Assembly (NCBI GenBank): GCA_907164885.2
Contig: OU015492.1
Location: 197,878,960 to 197,942,959 of the forward strand
Origin: Dolomedes plantarius
Taxonomy: Eukaryota > Arthropoda > Arachnida > Araneae > Dolomedidae
Direction of reading: 5' to 3'
DNA: 64,000 bases
Shown here: in pieces, positions 38,388 through 49,532 of the stretch
How the letters are laid out: every line of letters begins with the position of its first letter
Numbering within the stretch: position 1 is the first letter of the stretch
Program-made: the position numbers and the translations under genes
The notes under the pieces: generated by a model
Databases searched by the model: none
Seen by the model: the letters and a program-made list of their open reading frames with translations, nothing else
Told to the model about the DNA's origin: nothing

Positions 38388-40083
38388 GGTTGCTATGTAC
38401 TAAGAAAAAAAATCGCATTTCCCTTTTCCTCTTCTTGCAGACTCTTGTGGTGGGAGGAGTCCAGTTGACAGTTCGAGAATTCCACCCCCCCCTTAGGATC
38501 GACATTTTGAGGGATTGTAATGGCTCTCTATATATAGCGGGTTAAGAACTGCCCCAAATTATTTATTTAAAATATATTTTTGTCAACTATTTACAGGTAC
38601 ATAAATGCTGATAATCAAATAAAATTGGTACTGTCAGATAGCGTGAACTTTTCTGCAAAGAGCTACAGGATTCATTTTATAATTTTCTTCCACCGAAGGA
38701 ATTTATGAGCGTTTAAAACACACTATACCAGATTTTTCCCCGAATAATTTAAATTTTAAAATATTAATTGCATTTTTTTTAAAAACGAAAAATGTACACA
38801 AATGTAAAATTTCTTTCTCAATGTAGGAGTACAATTTTTAAAAAAAAATCTTTGAATTCAAGTCGGCAATCCCTGGATAAATTTTCTCCTTAGATTAACA
38901 TTGAGGTGAGCGAATCCAATGGGATTAGTACATAGCAGCCTTAAAGCTCTTTACAAAAATAAGCTAGAGTGTGTTACTCCTTCCCTCACCCACAAAAAAT
39001 ATTTGACACCATTTTGAAATGAGGATATGAACACTATTTACATAAGGAAACGTTAATCTAAACGGCGTTCATAAATGATGCATGAAACATGCCAGTATAC
39101 CTAAATGATTTACCTGCATGATACTCACTGCATGATTGCCCACTAACTGAGTCTTATGGAACGGTTGATTAAAACGTGGGACATATATATATGCATATGT
39201 AAACAATATTGTTGTATAAATACATATATGTCCCGACTGGAAATGTTGTATAACAGACAAAAATATATTCATACTCAGTAATATAGTCTTCCCAGATGTA
39301 AATCATTTTCACACAAAACCCGAATAAAAGCGAAATGTAGGGAAAATAAAAAGAGAAAGATTAATTATTATACAGTCAGAAATAAGTCAGAAATGGAAAA
39401 AAATCATATTTTATTCTTTTAATATAAAATTCGATATGAGAAATTCTAAAACGTATTTCAAGGGGAATTTATTTTGAAATTTCAGTTACCTGTAAAATAG
39501 CAATAAAAGTTATTAAATTAATTTAGACAGACATATAACAAAGGCTTTTAAAAAATATTTGCTATTATCTTTTCCCCCTTCAAATGCTTTATTCATATAA
39601 GGAAACCATGGTTTTTCATATGATAGGCACATGATTTTTCTAAACATTTCGGTTAAACGAATTAAAAAAACATTGAATTGTTCAATGAAGCAGACAGAAA
39701 AAGGATTAGTTTTCTTTATGATAGTAACTTTAAGAAATTTTTATTGTTAAGTTTTCAAAATAATTTAATTCAATCTTCTATATATCTTTAAGAGAGAAAT
39801 TAAGTTACTCTGAGTTCCAAGAAGAGAATGGATTTTGATAAATATCTACATAAACAAATAAAATGCTTTCATGAAATTAATGTTTTAACGTCAGCGTAAA
39901 AGTTTATCATTTATTCTACACAAATTTATTACAACATTTTTTTCTTATATCAGTTTCACCATCATCGTATGTTTCAAAATCAAAGACCTACATCGAAGTT
40001 CTTTTCAGTTTTTTAAGTTAAAAAAAGTAACGGGCTTTTGAATATTTTACGAGAAAAAGTAATTAATCTCAGTAGTAGTAAAG
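38388..40083. other. Direct-repeat partner, then no recognised feature
   Basis: 38483-38606 is the repeat of 37553-37680. The rest is AT-rich. An imperfect inverted pair 'gggacatatat'/'atatatgtccc' lies at 39178 and 39224. No ORF of interest. Confidence 0.5.
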
Positions 40084-40085
40084 TA

Positions 40086-41512
40086 CACTGCTGGCCACTG
40101 TAAATGCAACACCCTGAAGGAAACATGCAAATAACATGAAATTTACAACATGCATTAGCGGAGGTGAGATATGCAAATGATTAGAATTTCAGCGCAGACG
40201 CACATCACGCGCGCCTGTGGCGACACTTCAAAGCGCTATTTAAGGCTTGGAGATTTCGACGATTTCAAGTTTGGCAATTGTGTTTTTCTTGTGGTTTTTT
40301 CAAAAAAACGATCAATTTTGCCTCGTCGAAAACAGCGATCATCTTTTGATCAAGTATCCGAGTTCGACAGAGGAAGGATAGTGGCCTACCGAGATTGTGG
40401 ATTATCTTTCAGGGAAATCGGTAGTCATGTAGACCGAAACCAAACAACTGTAATGTGGATATGTGATCGTTGGATGCAGGAGGGTACGACGGACCGGCGT
40501 GTTCGATCGCATCCACCTCAGCGCACCACTTCACGTGATGACAGGCAAATTGTGCGCATGGCAGTGACGGATCGCTCAGTCACATCACGATCCATAGCAC
40601 AGCACATGCAGTCTGTAACGCATCATCCAGTATCTGCGCGTACCATTCGAAGCCGTTTACAGCAGAGTGGTCTGTCCGCAAGACGTCCATTGCTTTGTCT
40701 ACCCTTGACGCAGAACCATAGACGTCTCATAGACGTCAACCATAGACTTCATAGATGGTGCGATGACAGAAGGATGTGGACGGCAGAATGGAATGAAATT
40801 GTCTTTATTGACGAATCACGCTTCTGTCTGCAACACCACGATGGTTGCATTCGAGTCCGGAGACACCGTGAAGAGAGGATGCTGAACAGCTGCGTTATGC
40901 ACCCCCACACTGGCCCTGCACCGGGTATTATGGTATGGGGCGGTATTGGATATCACTCTCGCACACCTCTAGTACGCATTGCCGGTACATTAAAGAGCCA
41001 GCGCTACATCTCCGAGGTGTTGGAGCCAGTTGTCCTTCCTTACCTTCAGGGCTTGCCCACAGCCATATTTCAACAGAATAATGCGCGACCACACGTGGCA
41101 CGCATTGTCCAACGGTTCTTCGTCAATCGCCAGATTATATTGCTTCCCTGGCCACCTCGCTCTCCGGATCTTTCGCCGATAGAAAACATGTGGTCCATGG
41201 TTGCTCTACGATTGACCCAGATTCCATCCCCAGCTGCCTCAGCAGATCAACTTTGGCATCGTGTGGAAGCTGCTTGGTCTGCTGTACCCCAAGAACTCAT
41301 CCAAAGTCTCTTTGAATCAATGCCGAGGCGTGTGGCAGCGGTGATCTCCAACAATGGCGGCTACTCTGGCTACTGATTTTGGCAGGAACCACACTTCACA
41401 GAAGTCTATAAATTTAATCACTTGATACTTGGTCAACATGTTATCTACAAAATAAATTTTGTTGTGATATATCGTGTCTTTCTTGGTGTTGCAATTTGGG
41501 TGGCCAGCAGTG
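40086..41512 (+). mobile_element. Tc1-like transposon (1427 bp), copy B
   Basis: The termini 'CACTGCTGGCCAC' and its inverse are flanked by TA (40084-40085 and 41513-41514). It is the longest and best kept copy of the family seen at 17.6 and 25.7 kb. Confidence 0.95.
40171..41376 (+). CDS. Tc1-like transposase, full length but catalytically changed
   Basis: An open frame of 401 codons covers a whole Tc1 transposase: HTH region (residues about 55-165), 'FIDESRFCL' (Asp 214), 'QQNNARPH' (residue 303) and 'LSPIENMW' (Glu 338), with 34 residues between the last two positions as in DD34E enzymes. Residue 303 should be Asp and is Asn, which should abolish metal binding and transposition. The family start ATGCCTCG, seen in the copies at 26.9 and 17.9 kb, is TTGCCTCG here (40318), so the first 49 residues come from former untranslated sequence. 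A 15-base insertion near 40730 adds about five residues ('LIDVNHRLH' region). The frame has no stop, so loss of activity is by substitution only. Confidence 0.93.
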   Translation: MQMIRISAQTHITRACGDTSKRYLRLGDFDDFKFGNCVFLVVFSKKRSILPRRKQRSSFDQVSEFDRGRIVAYRDCGLSFREIGSHVDRNQTTVMWICDRWMQEGTTDRRVRSHPPQRTTSRDDRQIVRMAVTDRSVTSRSIAQHMQSVTHHPVSARTIRSRLQQSGLSARRPLLCLPLTQNHRRLIDVNHRLHRWCDDRRMWTAEWNEIVFIDESRFCLQHHDGCIRVRRHREERMLNSCVMHPHTGPAPGIMVWGGIGYHSRTPLVRIAGTLKSQRYISEVLEPVVLPYLQGLPTAIFQQNNARPHVARIVQRFFVNRQIILLPWPPRSPDLSPIENMWSMVALRLTQIPSPAASADQLWHRVEAAWSAVPQELIQSLFESMPRRVAAVISNNGGYSGY

Positions 41513-41514
41513 TA

Positions 41515-42150
41515 GTTACTCTCTAAAATAAATTATTGACTTGAATTTGCTATTATTATTAGGCAATTTAGAAAGTTATTTATGGTTGGCCGAAATTGCA
41601 AATAACTTCGTAAATGCTTTATTACACGTCTAAGTATACTGTTGTTTTAGTACATGTAGTAGATTTTAGTACATTTTAGTACACACTGAATACATTTTTT
41701 AAAGTTTGAAAAGTGTCTAAAACATCATAGTGAGGAAAAAATATTTACGGTAAGAAATGTGAAACATTGGAATTCTTTTTTCCGAATTATTACGTTATAT
41801 TTCATTTCGACAAATTTAAAATCCCAAGAATTGCCAAAATTCAAAATTGAAGTTTTTTACCCTGCGGGAAATTCTGAGAGATTAGGTCTATATAGCTCAA
41901 GGTTGGGAATAAATAGTTTTCACAAAGGACCATGACCAATTTGCCAAAAAAGTTGGACGAGGAAAAAAATACAGTAACTTTAAAATGTTTCAACAAATAA
42001 TACTCTCTAAAATAAATTCTTGACTTGACGTTGCTATTATTATTAGGTAATTTAGAAAGTTATTTATGGTTGGCCGAAATTGCAAATAACTTTGTAAATG
42101 CTTTATTAGACGTTAAGAGGTACTTTATTCGTATCTCTGAGATGGCTTAA
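41515..42150. repeat. Direct repeat pair of about 115 bp
   Basis: 41517-41635 and 41998-42112 share 'tactctctaaaataaatt', 'tatggttggccgaaattgca' and 'aaatgctttatta'. About 365 bp of unclassified AT-rich sequence separates them. Confidence 0.75.
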
Positions 42151-42235
42151 AGTAGGGTCTCCAATATTTTCATGTTCGCGGGCCACACCAATAGATTCTC
42201 AAAGTTCCGCGGGCCACAAATCTGTGAAATAAGTA
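42151..42235 (+). mobile_element. hAT-type terminus
   Basis: 'AGGGTCTCCAATATTTTCAT' followed by 'GTTCGCGGGCCACA' is typical of one end of a hAT element. I could not find the matching end, so the extent is unknown. Confidence 0.4.
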
Positions 42236-43474
42236 GTTTGGCAGATGAAAAAATGCATTATTTGCAAACGAGTTTCAGCCTTTGAGATGATTGCTTGATT
42301 TGCTTTTTATAGCATGATCGTGACGGATTAATTCCTTCAAAACACGTCACTGAAGTTTTGTGTGTTTTAAAAAGTATTTTGCACCTTTATAACCATTATT
42401 AATTTAAAAAAAAATATTAATTGATTTCTTCAAACAACAAAAAATGGGAGTTGAATAAATGCATTTTGTATTTTTTATTGCATGAAGCAGGATGAATGCA
42501 GGAAGACGAGACGCACGTGAGATTCTTGAAAGAAAGAACCTTGTCAGGCTGCTTTTTGTGTTTATTTCATCTTAAGATTCTGGATACAATTACCAGTTTA
42601 TTATTGTGATCAGCCTATGTTCCGGGGGCTACTTTTCCCTTGCATTCTTAATCTTTTTTGCCTGAGAGGATTTACCGTTCAAAGGTTTTACTCGAATTTA
42701 TATAAAACTTTCGTTTTGTCTGATTAAAATTTTAAGCTAGATCTAGCTTAAAGCAACCATCTTTCTCTGTAGTGAGAAAACATCAATGAGTTGCGGCGGA
42801 AGAGTTAATTTTTCTTTTTGATGTACCAATGTTATGCTTATGAACAGGTTAACCAGTGCTTCAGGGAGAGGAATATATGTACCTATTACTCTGCTAGGAA
42901 TCCAGGGCCATCATGTTGTAGAGGAGTTGAATATTTTATGAGAAATATTTTATAGAGTTTCACCGTGAAGAAAGAACTAAACAAAACTTTGAAACAATTT
43001 TTTTTTCCAAAATTTGAGATAACTTGTACAAGTTGCAGTTAACTAAAACTTAAGCCTTTTAATTTTATCTCTCAGAATATGCATTACAAAATTAAGAAAA
43101 TCTTGTTGTTGTAGCTTATTCCTCAAGGTTTGGCCGAAGGCTAGACAAGTCTAAGAGGTCGTGGATTCTCAAAAAGTCATATATGAGAAGAGGCGCAGTA
43201 TCTTAAATAGAATAAATATAATAGAATAAATCTTAATAAATTTCAGTAAAAAATATTTTAGCAGATGAAAACAACAAATCTCACCACCATAAATTGTTAT
43301 GTTGTAGTATCTGAAGAGTTCTAAATTTCAACTGGAATTGTAAACTATTGACTAAAAATAAATTAACACTTTATATTTCATTTTTATTTGCCGCGTTCAA
43401 TTACCGACCTTAAGGCCAAGGATATTTAGAATACTGCAATATTAATCTAAACTTTTTCATACTTTTTCACTTTA
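42236..43474. other. No gene recognised
   Basis: AT-rich, possibly inside the hAT element beginning at 42151. A 22-bp perfect palindrome 'tttaagctaga' with its inverse lies at 42731-42752. Confidence 0.4.
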
Positions 43475-43478
43475 TTAA

Positions 43479-44489
43479 CCCGCGAGCACCCGCAACCCAA
43501 TTTCGAACACGAGAACTCGCGCCGGGTATCTAATACCCGAGTTCATTTCTGCTATTTAAATATCAATTAATATTGTTTATATGCAAACCTTACGTAACTA
43601 AAGAACATAAAATAATAAATTAAACATTTTTAGTGAATTTTAATAATACTTACATTTTTTATAGACAATTTTTACAAACTATATACTGATGTTCAACACA
43701 GAGACATTTTTCACATTTTTGGCACATAAACTTAGTTTTTCTGTCTTTATTACTTGGGCAAATTTAGCATCGTTTATATTTTGAATTGATTTTTTTTGGA
43801 GACGGTGCACTATTAGTGATTTCCAGTTCCATTGAAGTGCTTGAATAAGTTGTTTTTGTTTGAGGCACCATCATATTTAGCATGTTTCTATCGAAGAGAA
43901 CATTCTATGTATCTGCGGGAGAAGCGACATATCTTGAATAATGTGTATTACCTAGAAGCTTGCTAATTACGTTCCTTGAAGGCTTCCTTACATTTCGCCG
44001 GTATTTTTTCTTCAGCCGTTTTGTAATTTTATCTTTACCAATATAAAATTCGGCTGTTGACAGTGAACTTTTATCTTCGGTTTCTGTCTCAATTTCAGTA
44101 GAAGAATCATGATTCCTACAGTATTCTCAATCCTCAGAGGCATCATTATCTTCGGATAAAGGTTCACAAACACTAGAAACAGTCTCTAAAAGGTGTCTCA
44201 ATTGTTTCATTTCCTCGTTGGAATTAAAAAAGTGCGCCATGATACACTAAACTGACAGAAAAATAGGAAAGATCTGACTGACGCGAGGACTCGCACGGGT
44301 ATGACATACCCTCCAAAATATTTTTCTCAAAATCTATTTTTAGAGCAGAACTAGTTTTTACACCGCTGAAAGAATGTAACCTTGAATACTGCTACACGGA
44401 ATTTCGGCCTAATCCGATCAGAAGAAGATAACAAAAACATTGAATGAAAATGGATTGGGTATGTCATACCAGGTGCGAGTTCTCGCGGG
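43479..44489 (-). mobile_element. Internally deleted piggyBac-like element (1011 bp)
   Basis: TTAA lies at 43475-43478 and 44490-44493. Inside them the left end reads 'CCCGCGAGCACCCGCA' and the right end inverts to 'CCCGCGAGAACTCGCACC'; short subterminal copies of GGGTAT/ATACCC follow. The single coding remnant joins the two ends of a piggyBac transposase. Confidence 0.9.
43659..44240 (-). pseudogene. piggyBac transposase with catalytic core deleted
   Basis: From ATG at 44240 one frame of 194 codons runs to the stop at 43659-43661. It starts with an acidic N-terminal region (residues about 26-65), then 'YIGKDKITKRLKKKY' and 'RNVISKLLGNTHYSRYVASP', which match the beginning of the piggyBac DDE domain. 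It then jumps to a C-terminal cysteine cluster ('CQKCEKCLCVEH' and 'CKNC'), the family's zinc-finger-like end that binds the terminal repeats. The region with the catalytic Asp residues is missing. Three stops interrupt the frame: TGA at codon 38, a TAG within the DDE start and a TAA just before the cluster. The deletion is in frame. Such a product, before the stops arose, could have bound ends without cutting (inference). Confidence 0.85.
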
Positions 44490-44493
44490 TTAA

Positions 44494-46116
44494 ATCCTTA
44501 TAATTTAAAATTAGCATTCCAATAAGGTATAGTTTACAGTTAAACTCATTTTATTTTGCTCCAACTGAGATGAAAATATGAAATGGGTGAATATATCTAA
44601 ACGTAATTCTACGAACACATCCCCAGACTCCCTATCAAATTACAATACATAATAGACCCAAACGTACATATACTCAGCAATATATATCTTTCCTAAATGT
44701 AAATCTTATGCATAAAGCTCAAATGAAAGTAGAATATATTGCAATATGTCAAATTTCCCAAGCGTTTAAAGTAGATATTAGTTCCTGTATAATTTAGATA
44801 TTACTGTATTCCAATACGGCTCTAGCATTACTGAAAGAATTGGCCTTTAAGCTTTGAAGATTAATTTGATATCAGATATTTGATGCGGAAGAAAGACTAT
44901 AATCGCTGTATTTACGACTGTCGCAATCAGTGTCCATGAAGATGCATTAGAATAGAAAATACCGAGTTAATACTCGTATAAATATGTCACAAAATCAAAT
45001 ATTTTCTGATTTTATTATTGGAGAAGCAATTGTAACTCGTCACGTATTCATTTTTTCTCGTTCCTATTTTGTCCTAACGCATTACATAGCATTCTCTTTT
45101 CGCTAATGCACTATTGATGTCTTGACAAGAATGATGTGAGTTGCAAGTTATTATGAGTGTTGTATAAATAGGTTGATATCGTACACCACAAAACATTTAT
45201 TAGTCATGATATTTTAAATGTTTCATTTTTTTTCTCTGTCCCTCTGCTATACTAATGCGTGAATAACGTTTATTTATTTGAAAGGTTCTATTTGTCTTCA
45301 TTCGTATGTTACATAATATAATATCTACAAATTTTGAGTCATTACGATAGATAAGGTACTTTTTTTTTTACAAATGTAAGAGAAAGCTTTTTTGTATAGT
45401 AACTTTAAGAAATAATTCTCGCGTGTTATCGTCATGCAAGATAATAGGCGCTTTTGTACTCCTTTTATGAAATTCTTTTTCTGTTTTGCTATTCGGTACT
45501 TACCAATGCGCATAACAAATCCATATCACATAAAGAGAAAGAAGGGTTAAAAAATGTGAGTTTGTTATATTACGTGGAAAAAAGTGCTCTAGACACCCAC
45601 TTTGATCTATCAGCTGCTATTTTAATGCATTCGGCTTATTAAAAAACACCTATTCATTGATAAATTTTATTAGTTAAAGGTGAAAACTGGAAGTAGGGGA
45701 AGTAAAGTCAATATTTGATAATAATATTAGGATTTCTCCAGCCTTATATGAATCAATTGAAGCCGAAATGTTTAATGCTTTGACTAAGTTTTTAATTTTA
45801 GATAAGGTGTTGAAAGGTTCGTTATTACAATTGAATCACTAAGGTACTATAGAGGTATTCAAGGATTTGTTCAACAAAGCATTTAAGCTTGGGTAGAAGT
45901 TCTAATCTAATAGTTTATGTTTCCACTTATTTTTGCCTTCTTAGAATTGCTATATTGAGTTTTTTAAACTCTGATACCCCTATTGTTCTTTAACATAAGT
46001 TATGCTAATTTTATATCTTAATTCACGTTATGAAGAAAAAAATGTTCTTAAAGCTAAGAAAATCCTACTTGTATCAATGGATTACTACACTGGGAGAAAC
46101 GCTTGAATGTATGCAA
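44494..46116. other. No recognised feature
   Basis: AT-rich. ORFs at 45325-45513 (minus) and 45454-45642 are short. 45690-45900 has a partly open frame without known motif. Confidence 0.4.
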
Positions 46117-46119
46117 TAT

Positions 46120-46211
<92 letters not shown>

Positions 46212-46908
46212 AATACGACGATCAATGTATACAATTGATGTAAAAAAAACAAAAAAATATATTTATAAAAAAATCGTAAGAGATATTTTTATAGACAAAA
46301 TAATGTAGAAGAAAATATTCAAATTAAATCTAATAAGACATACTAAAGAAAATAGTACAGTTAATATAGTACAGTTTGAGGACATATCTTTTACTGTACT
46401 TTAATATTTTTTTGGATAATGTCCAATCGACTGCCGCATTAGCAAGGGGAAAAAATTTTATCTATTTCATTGTTATGGATCTGACGATAAATTTATTTAA
46501 AGTACCAGAATAAAGAAATCACGTGATCAGCATTTAATAAATTAAATTCTAAAAATTAATCTTTAAAAATTCACCAAAAATCAGAAAATGGAGGTAAAGA
46601 TTCGAAAAAGATTTCATTTTAAAGGAATTATTAGGATTTTCCCCGTGATATAAATTTTATAACCTCAAATTATTATTTTAAAGGCAAACTTAAATAAAGT
46701 TACTAAAACAGCTTAAAACTTTAATTTAAAAAAATCTAAGACGAATTTTTCAAAAATCTTTCTTAGTGCACCCCTACACTATAAGAAGAATCGCCATGCA
46801 AAATGTCAGCCCTTTAGGTCCAGCGGTTTGGTCTGTGCGTTCTATGTCAGTCAGTCAATCATTTAGTCAGTGAGTCAGATAGTTACGGAACTGTTTTATA
46901 TATATAGA
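46117..46908 (-). mobile_element. Non-autonomous Helitron, copy III
   Basis: On the minus strand it begins 'TCTATATATATAAAACAG' at 46908 and runs through the same core as copy II ('acgcacagaccaaaccgct', 'gattggacattatcc') into a (TA)n tract (46117-46208), where it ends; the terminal hairpin and CTAG are not found. Confidence 0.65.
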
Positions 46909-47518
46909 CTAGCTGAAAACCCGCGCTTCGCTACGGAGTACATTCAAATTAAATGCAACGGTCAATGTATACAACTGATGTGAAATATATATATATATAT
47001 ATATATAAAATCGTAAGGGATATTTATTCTTTTGGATAATATCCAATCGTCTGCTGCATTAAAAAAAGGAATATTTTTTTTGTCTATTTAGTTGTTATGC
47101 ACGTGACGATAAATTTATTTAAAGTACTAGAAAAAGAAATCACGTGATCAGCATTTAATAAATTAACTTCTAAAAATTAATCTTTAAAAATTCACCAAAA
47201 ATCAGAAAATCTAGGTAAAGGTTCGAAAAAGATTTCATTTTAAAGGAATTTTTATGATCTTTGTCGTGATATACATTTTATAACCCTCAAATTATTATTT
47301 TAAACGCAAACTTAAAAAAAGTTACAAAACCAGCTTAAATATTTAATTTAAAAAAATCTAAGAAGAATTTTTCAAAAATCTTTCTTAGTGCACCCCTACA
47401 CCATAAGAAGAATCGCCTTGCAAAATTTCAGCCCTTTAGGTCCAGCGGTTTAGTGTGTGCGTTGTATGACAGTCAGTCAGTCAGTGAGTCAGTTACGGAA
47501 CTGTTTTATATATATAGA
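46909..47518 (-). mobile_element. Non-autonomous Helitron, copy IV (610 bp)
   Basis: On the minus strand it begins 'TCTATATATATAAAACAG' at 47518 after A and ends 'CGAAGCGCGGGTTTTCAG' then CTAG at 46909. All Helitron end features are present. It lacks the middle block with 'gtactatattaactgtacta' that copies II and III have. Its last base is followed at once by the first base of copy III. Confidence 0.7.
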
Positions 47519-47742
47519 TTAGAAAAATTTTAAATCTTTAATTATTAGGTTTTATTAACAATTGTTTATCAAGATACTGAAAAGGAATGTACTTGTGTTA
47601 ATATAAAGGTTATAAAAGAAATAAAAAATATGAGAGTATGTGCCTGCGTATATGGCATTTGAACTGCGGTTTACATTAAATGATTATTTATACTTAATCC
47701 AACTTACAATTTCTTAAATCAAAATTAGTTTTGACTGCTTAA

Positions 47743-49147
47743 CCCTTCGGGTGGGAATATGATTATAGTCCAGCTTAGTGGAAATATCTGCCTCGAAGTC
47801 AGATATAAATGGAATATCTCTTTCCCAGGTATTCCTAACTAGAGATTCTAAGAGTAGTTGTGGTTAATTACATTTCATGGTAGCCATAATCTTCAAGTTA
47901 AAAAAATAACCCGTCTGCAGCCAGAAGCTTGTACGGGTAGGTTAGCTACTGTAAACCCAATCACCACGGGAATCAGAGCAACGAAAGTAACAAAAAAAAA
48001 CGAACCGCCAACGGCACCAAAGTACTCCAATTTAACCGAAATGAAAAAAAAATTAGGCCTGAATTTTTGGTGGTAATAACCTGGTTGCAAAAGCATTCCT
48101 GTATTCAAATAAACTTTTTTTTCTGTCTTCCTTATCTTTTTATTTCTTTTTTTTTCTTGTATAGTATACTGTACAATTCATAACAACACCAAATAAACAA
48201 TATTATAACATAAGTAATACAATGAAACATATATAACACAGCTTGCATATCTTACAATATATTAGAATGCAAATCAAGTAGATCAGAAAAGGAAACTTGC
48301 TGGTGGATAATTGCATTTCTAAATACACAAGGTACGATTACATTTCAGAGTTCTTGATAACATTGCAAGCAATTTATAATGAATAATTCAATAGAGTAAA
48401 TTTACTATGCCTTTATCACAGTGCAAATTCAAATTACAATTACGTTTTACTAAGTCTACGCATACAATCCCATATACATAAACACTTATAAAGAAAACAT
48501 AACATACCACTATTGCGATATAATGCATTTAAAAAACACATATATTAATATTGCATCTGTATTAAATACAAGAAACTTATTAATTACAGTAATACAATTT
48601 AAATCACACTGTATAATAACTATTCTCTATACAAGTACAAGGTACTTCAAATACATAGTGCACTATAGAATTTTTTTTTTCACAACGCTTGTAAATAATA
48701 TTGCACAACTACCAAAACAGTTAACTATACACCAAACAATTTTCCTTTCTTTCTTTGACTTAATAATGCAAACCTATAATTACCCGGCTTGGATTCGACC
48801 TCGTAAACTACCACTTGGTGGTCCCGTACGTTAACACAATCGTCAAACCATTCCTCCTTAATTCTTTACCAGCTTCTATTGGACAGTACCAATTACCACA
48901 GGTTATATTACGGTTTCGTTTTGTAGAGGCATTTAAGAAAATCAGTCTTACTCAGCCTTCGTTTCAAAACAGACAATGTTCTAGACAAATGGCAAGTACC
49001 CGGACCATATAAGGCTGGCGTCACGAATCACCCTTCCACACGGAAGACAAGATGTTGACTGAAGTACCCAAGGTCGAAATGTGGGGGGGGGCAGTGTTGT
49101 ATAAAGAAACCATAGCTGCCTGAAAGGCTGATGTTCCCACCGAAGGG
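47743..49147. mobile_element. TTAA-flanked element (1405 bp), piggyBac-like ends
   Basis: The left end 'CCCTTCGGGTGGGAATAT' follows TTAA (47739-47742); the right end inverts to 'CCCTTCGGTGGGAACAT' before TTAA (49148-49151). No transposase. It holds a hydrophobic 71-codon minus ORF (47893-48108) with a segment 'FFFVTFVALIPVVIGFTVA' that could span a membrane, and several T and A runs. ORFs at 48523-48834 and 48815-49012 are not recognised. Confidence 0.75.
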
Positions 49148-49532
49148 TTAATACTACATTTGATTAGCTGAGCGATGACTGAATCATTACGGCATTGACT
49201 ATTGGTGCCAAATTCTGTGCTAGACTTGAATATTGCAGCCTTTCGGAATTGCTTTTAAACCACAGGTTACGACAGAAAACTGTCGAGTAATGCCCGTATC
49301 ACACTAAAGATTTAGCACAAGCTTTTAGCGCAACTGTTTCACTAAACCTGTTTTACCTGCAACTGTTGCACTAAAATACTGTGTGATAGAGTGTTTTTCT
49401 ATGAATCTTTAACTGCAACTTTTCCCATTCTACATGGGAAAAGTTTCACGAAAAGCTTGTGTTGCACATAATTGTCCAATAGCAGGGCAGGTTTTTGGCT
49501 CACGTGACTCGCGATCGAGCAAGGAATAAAAT

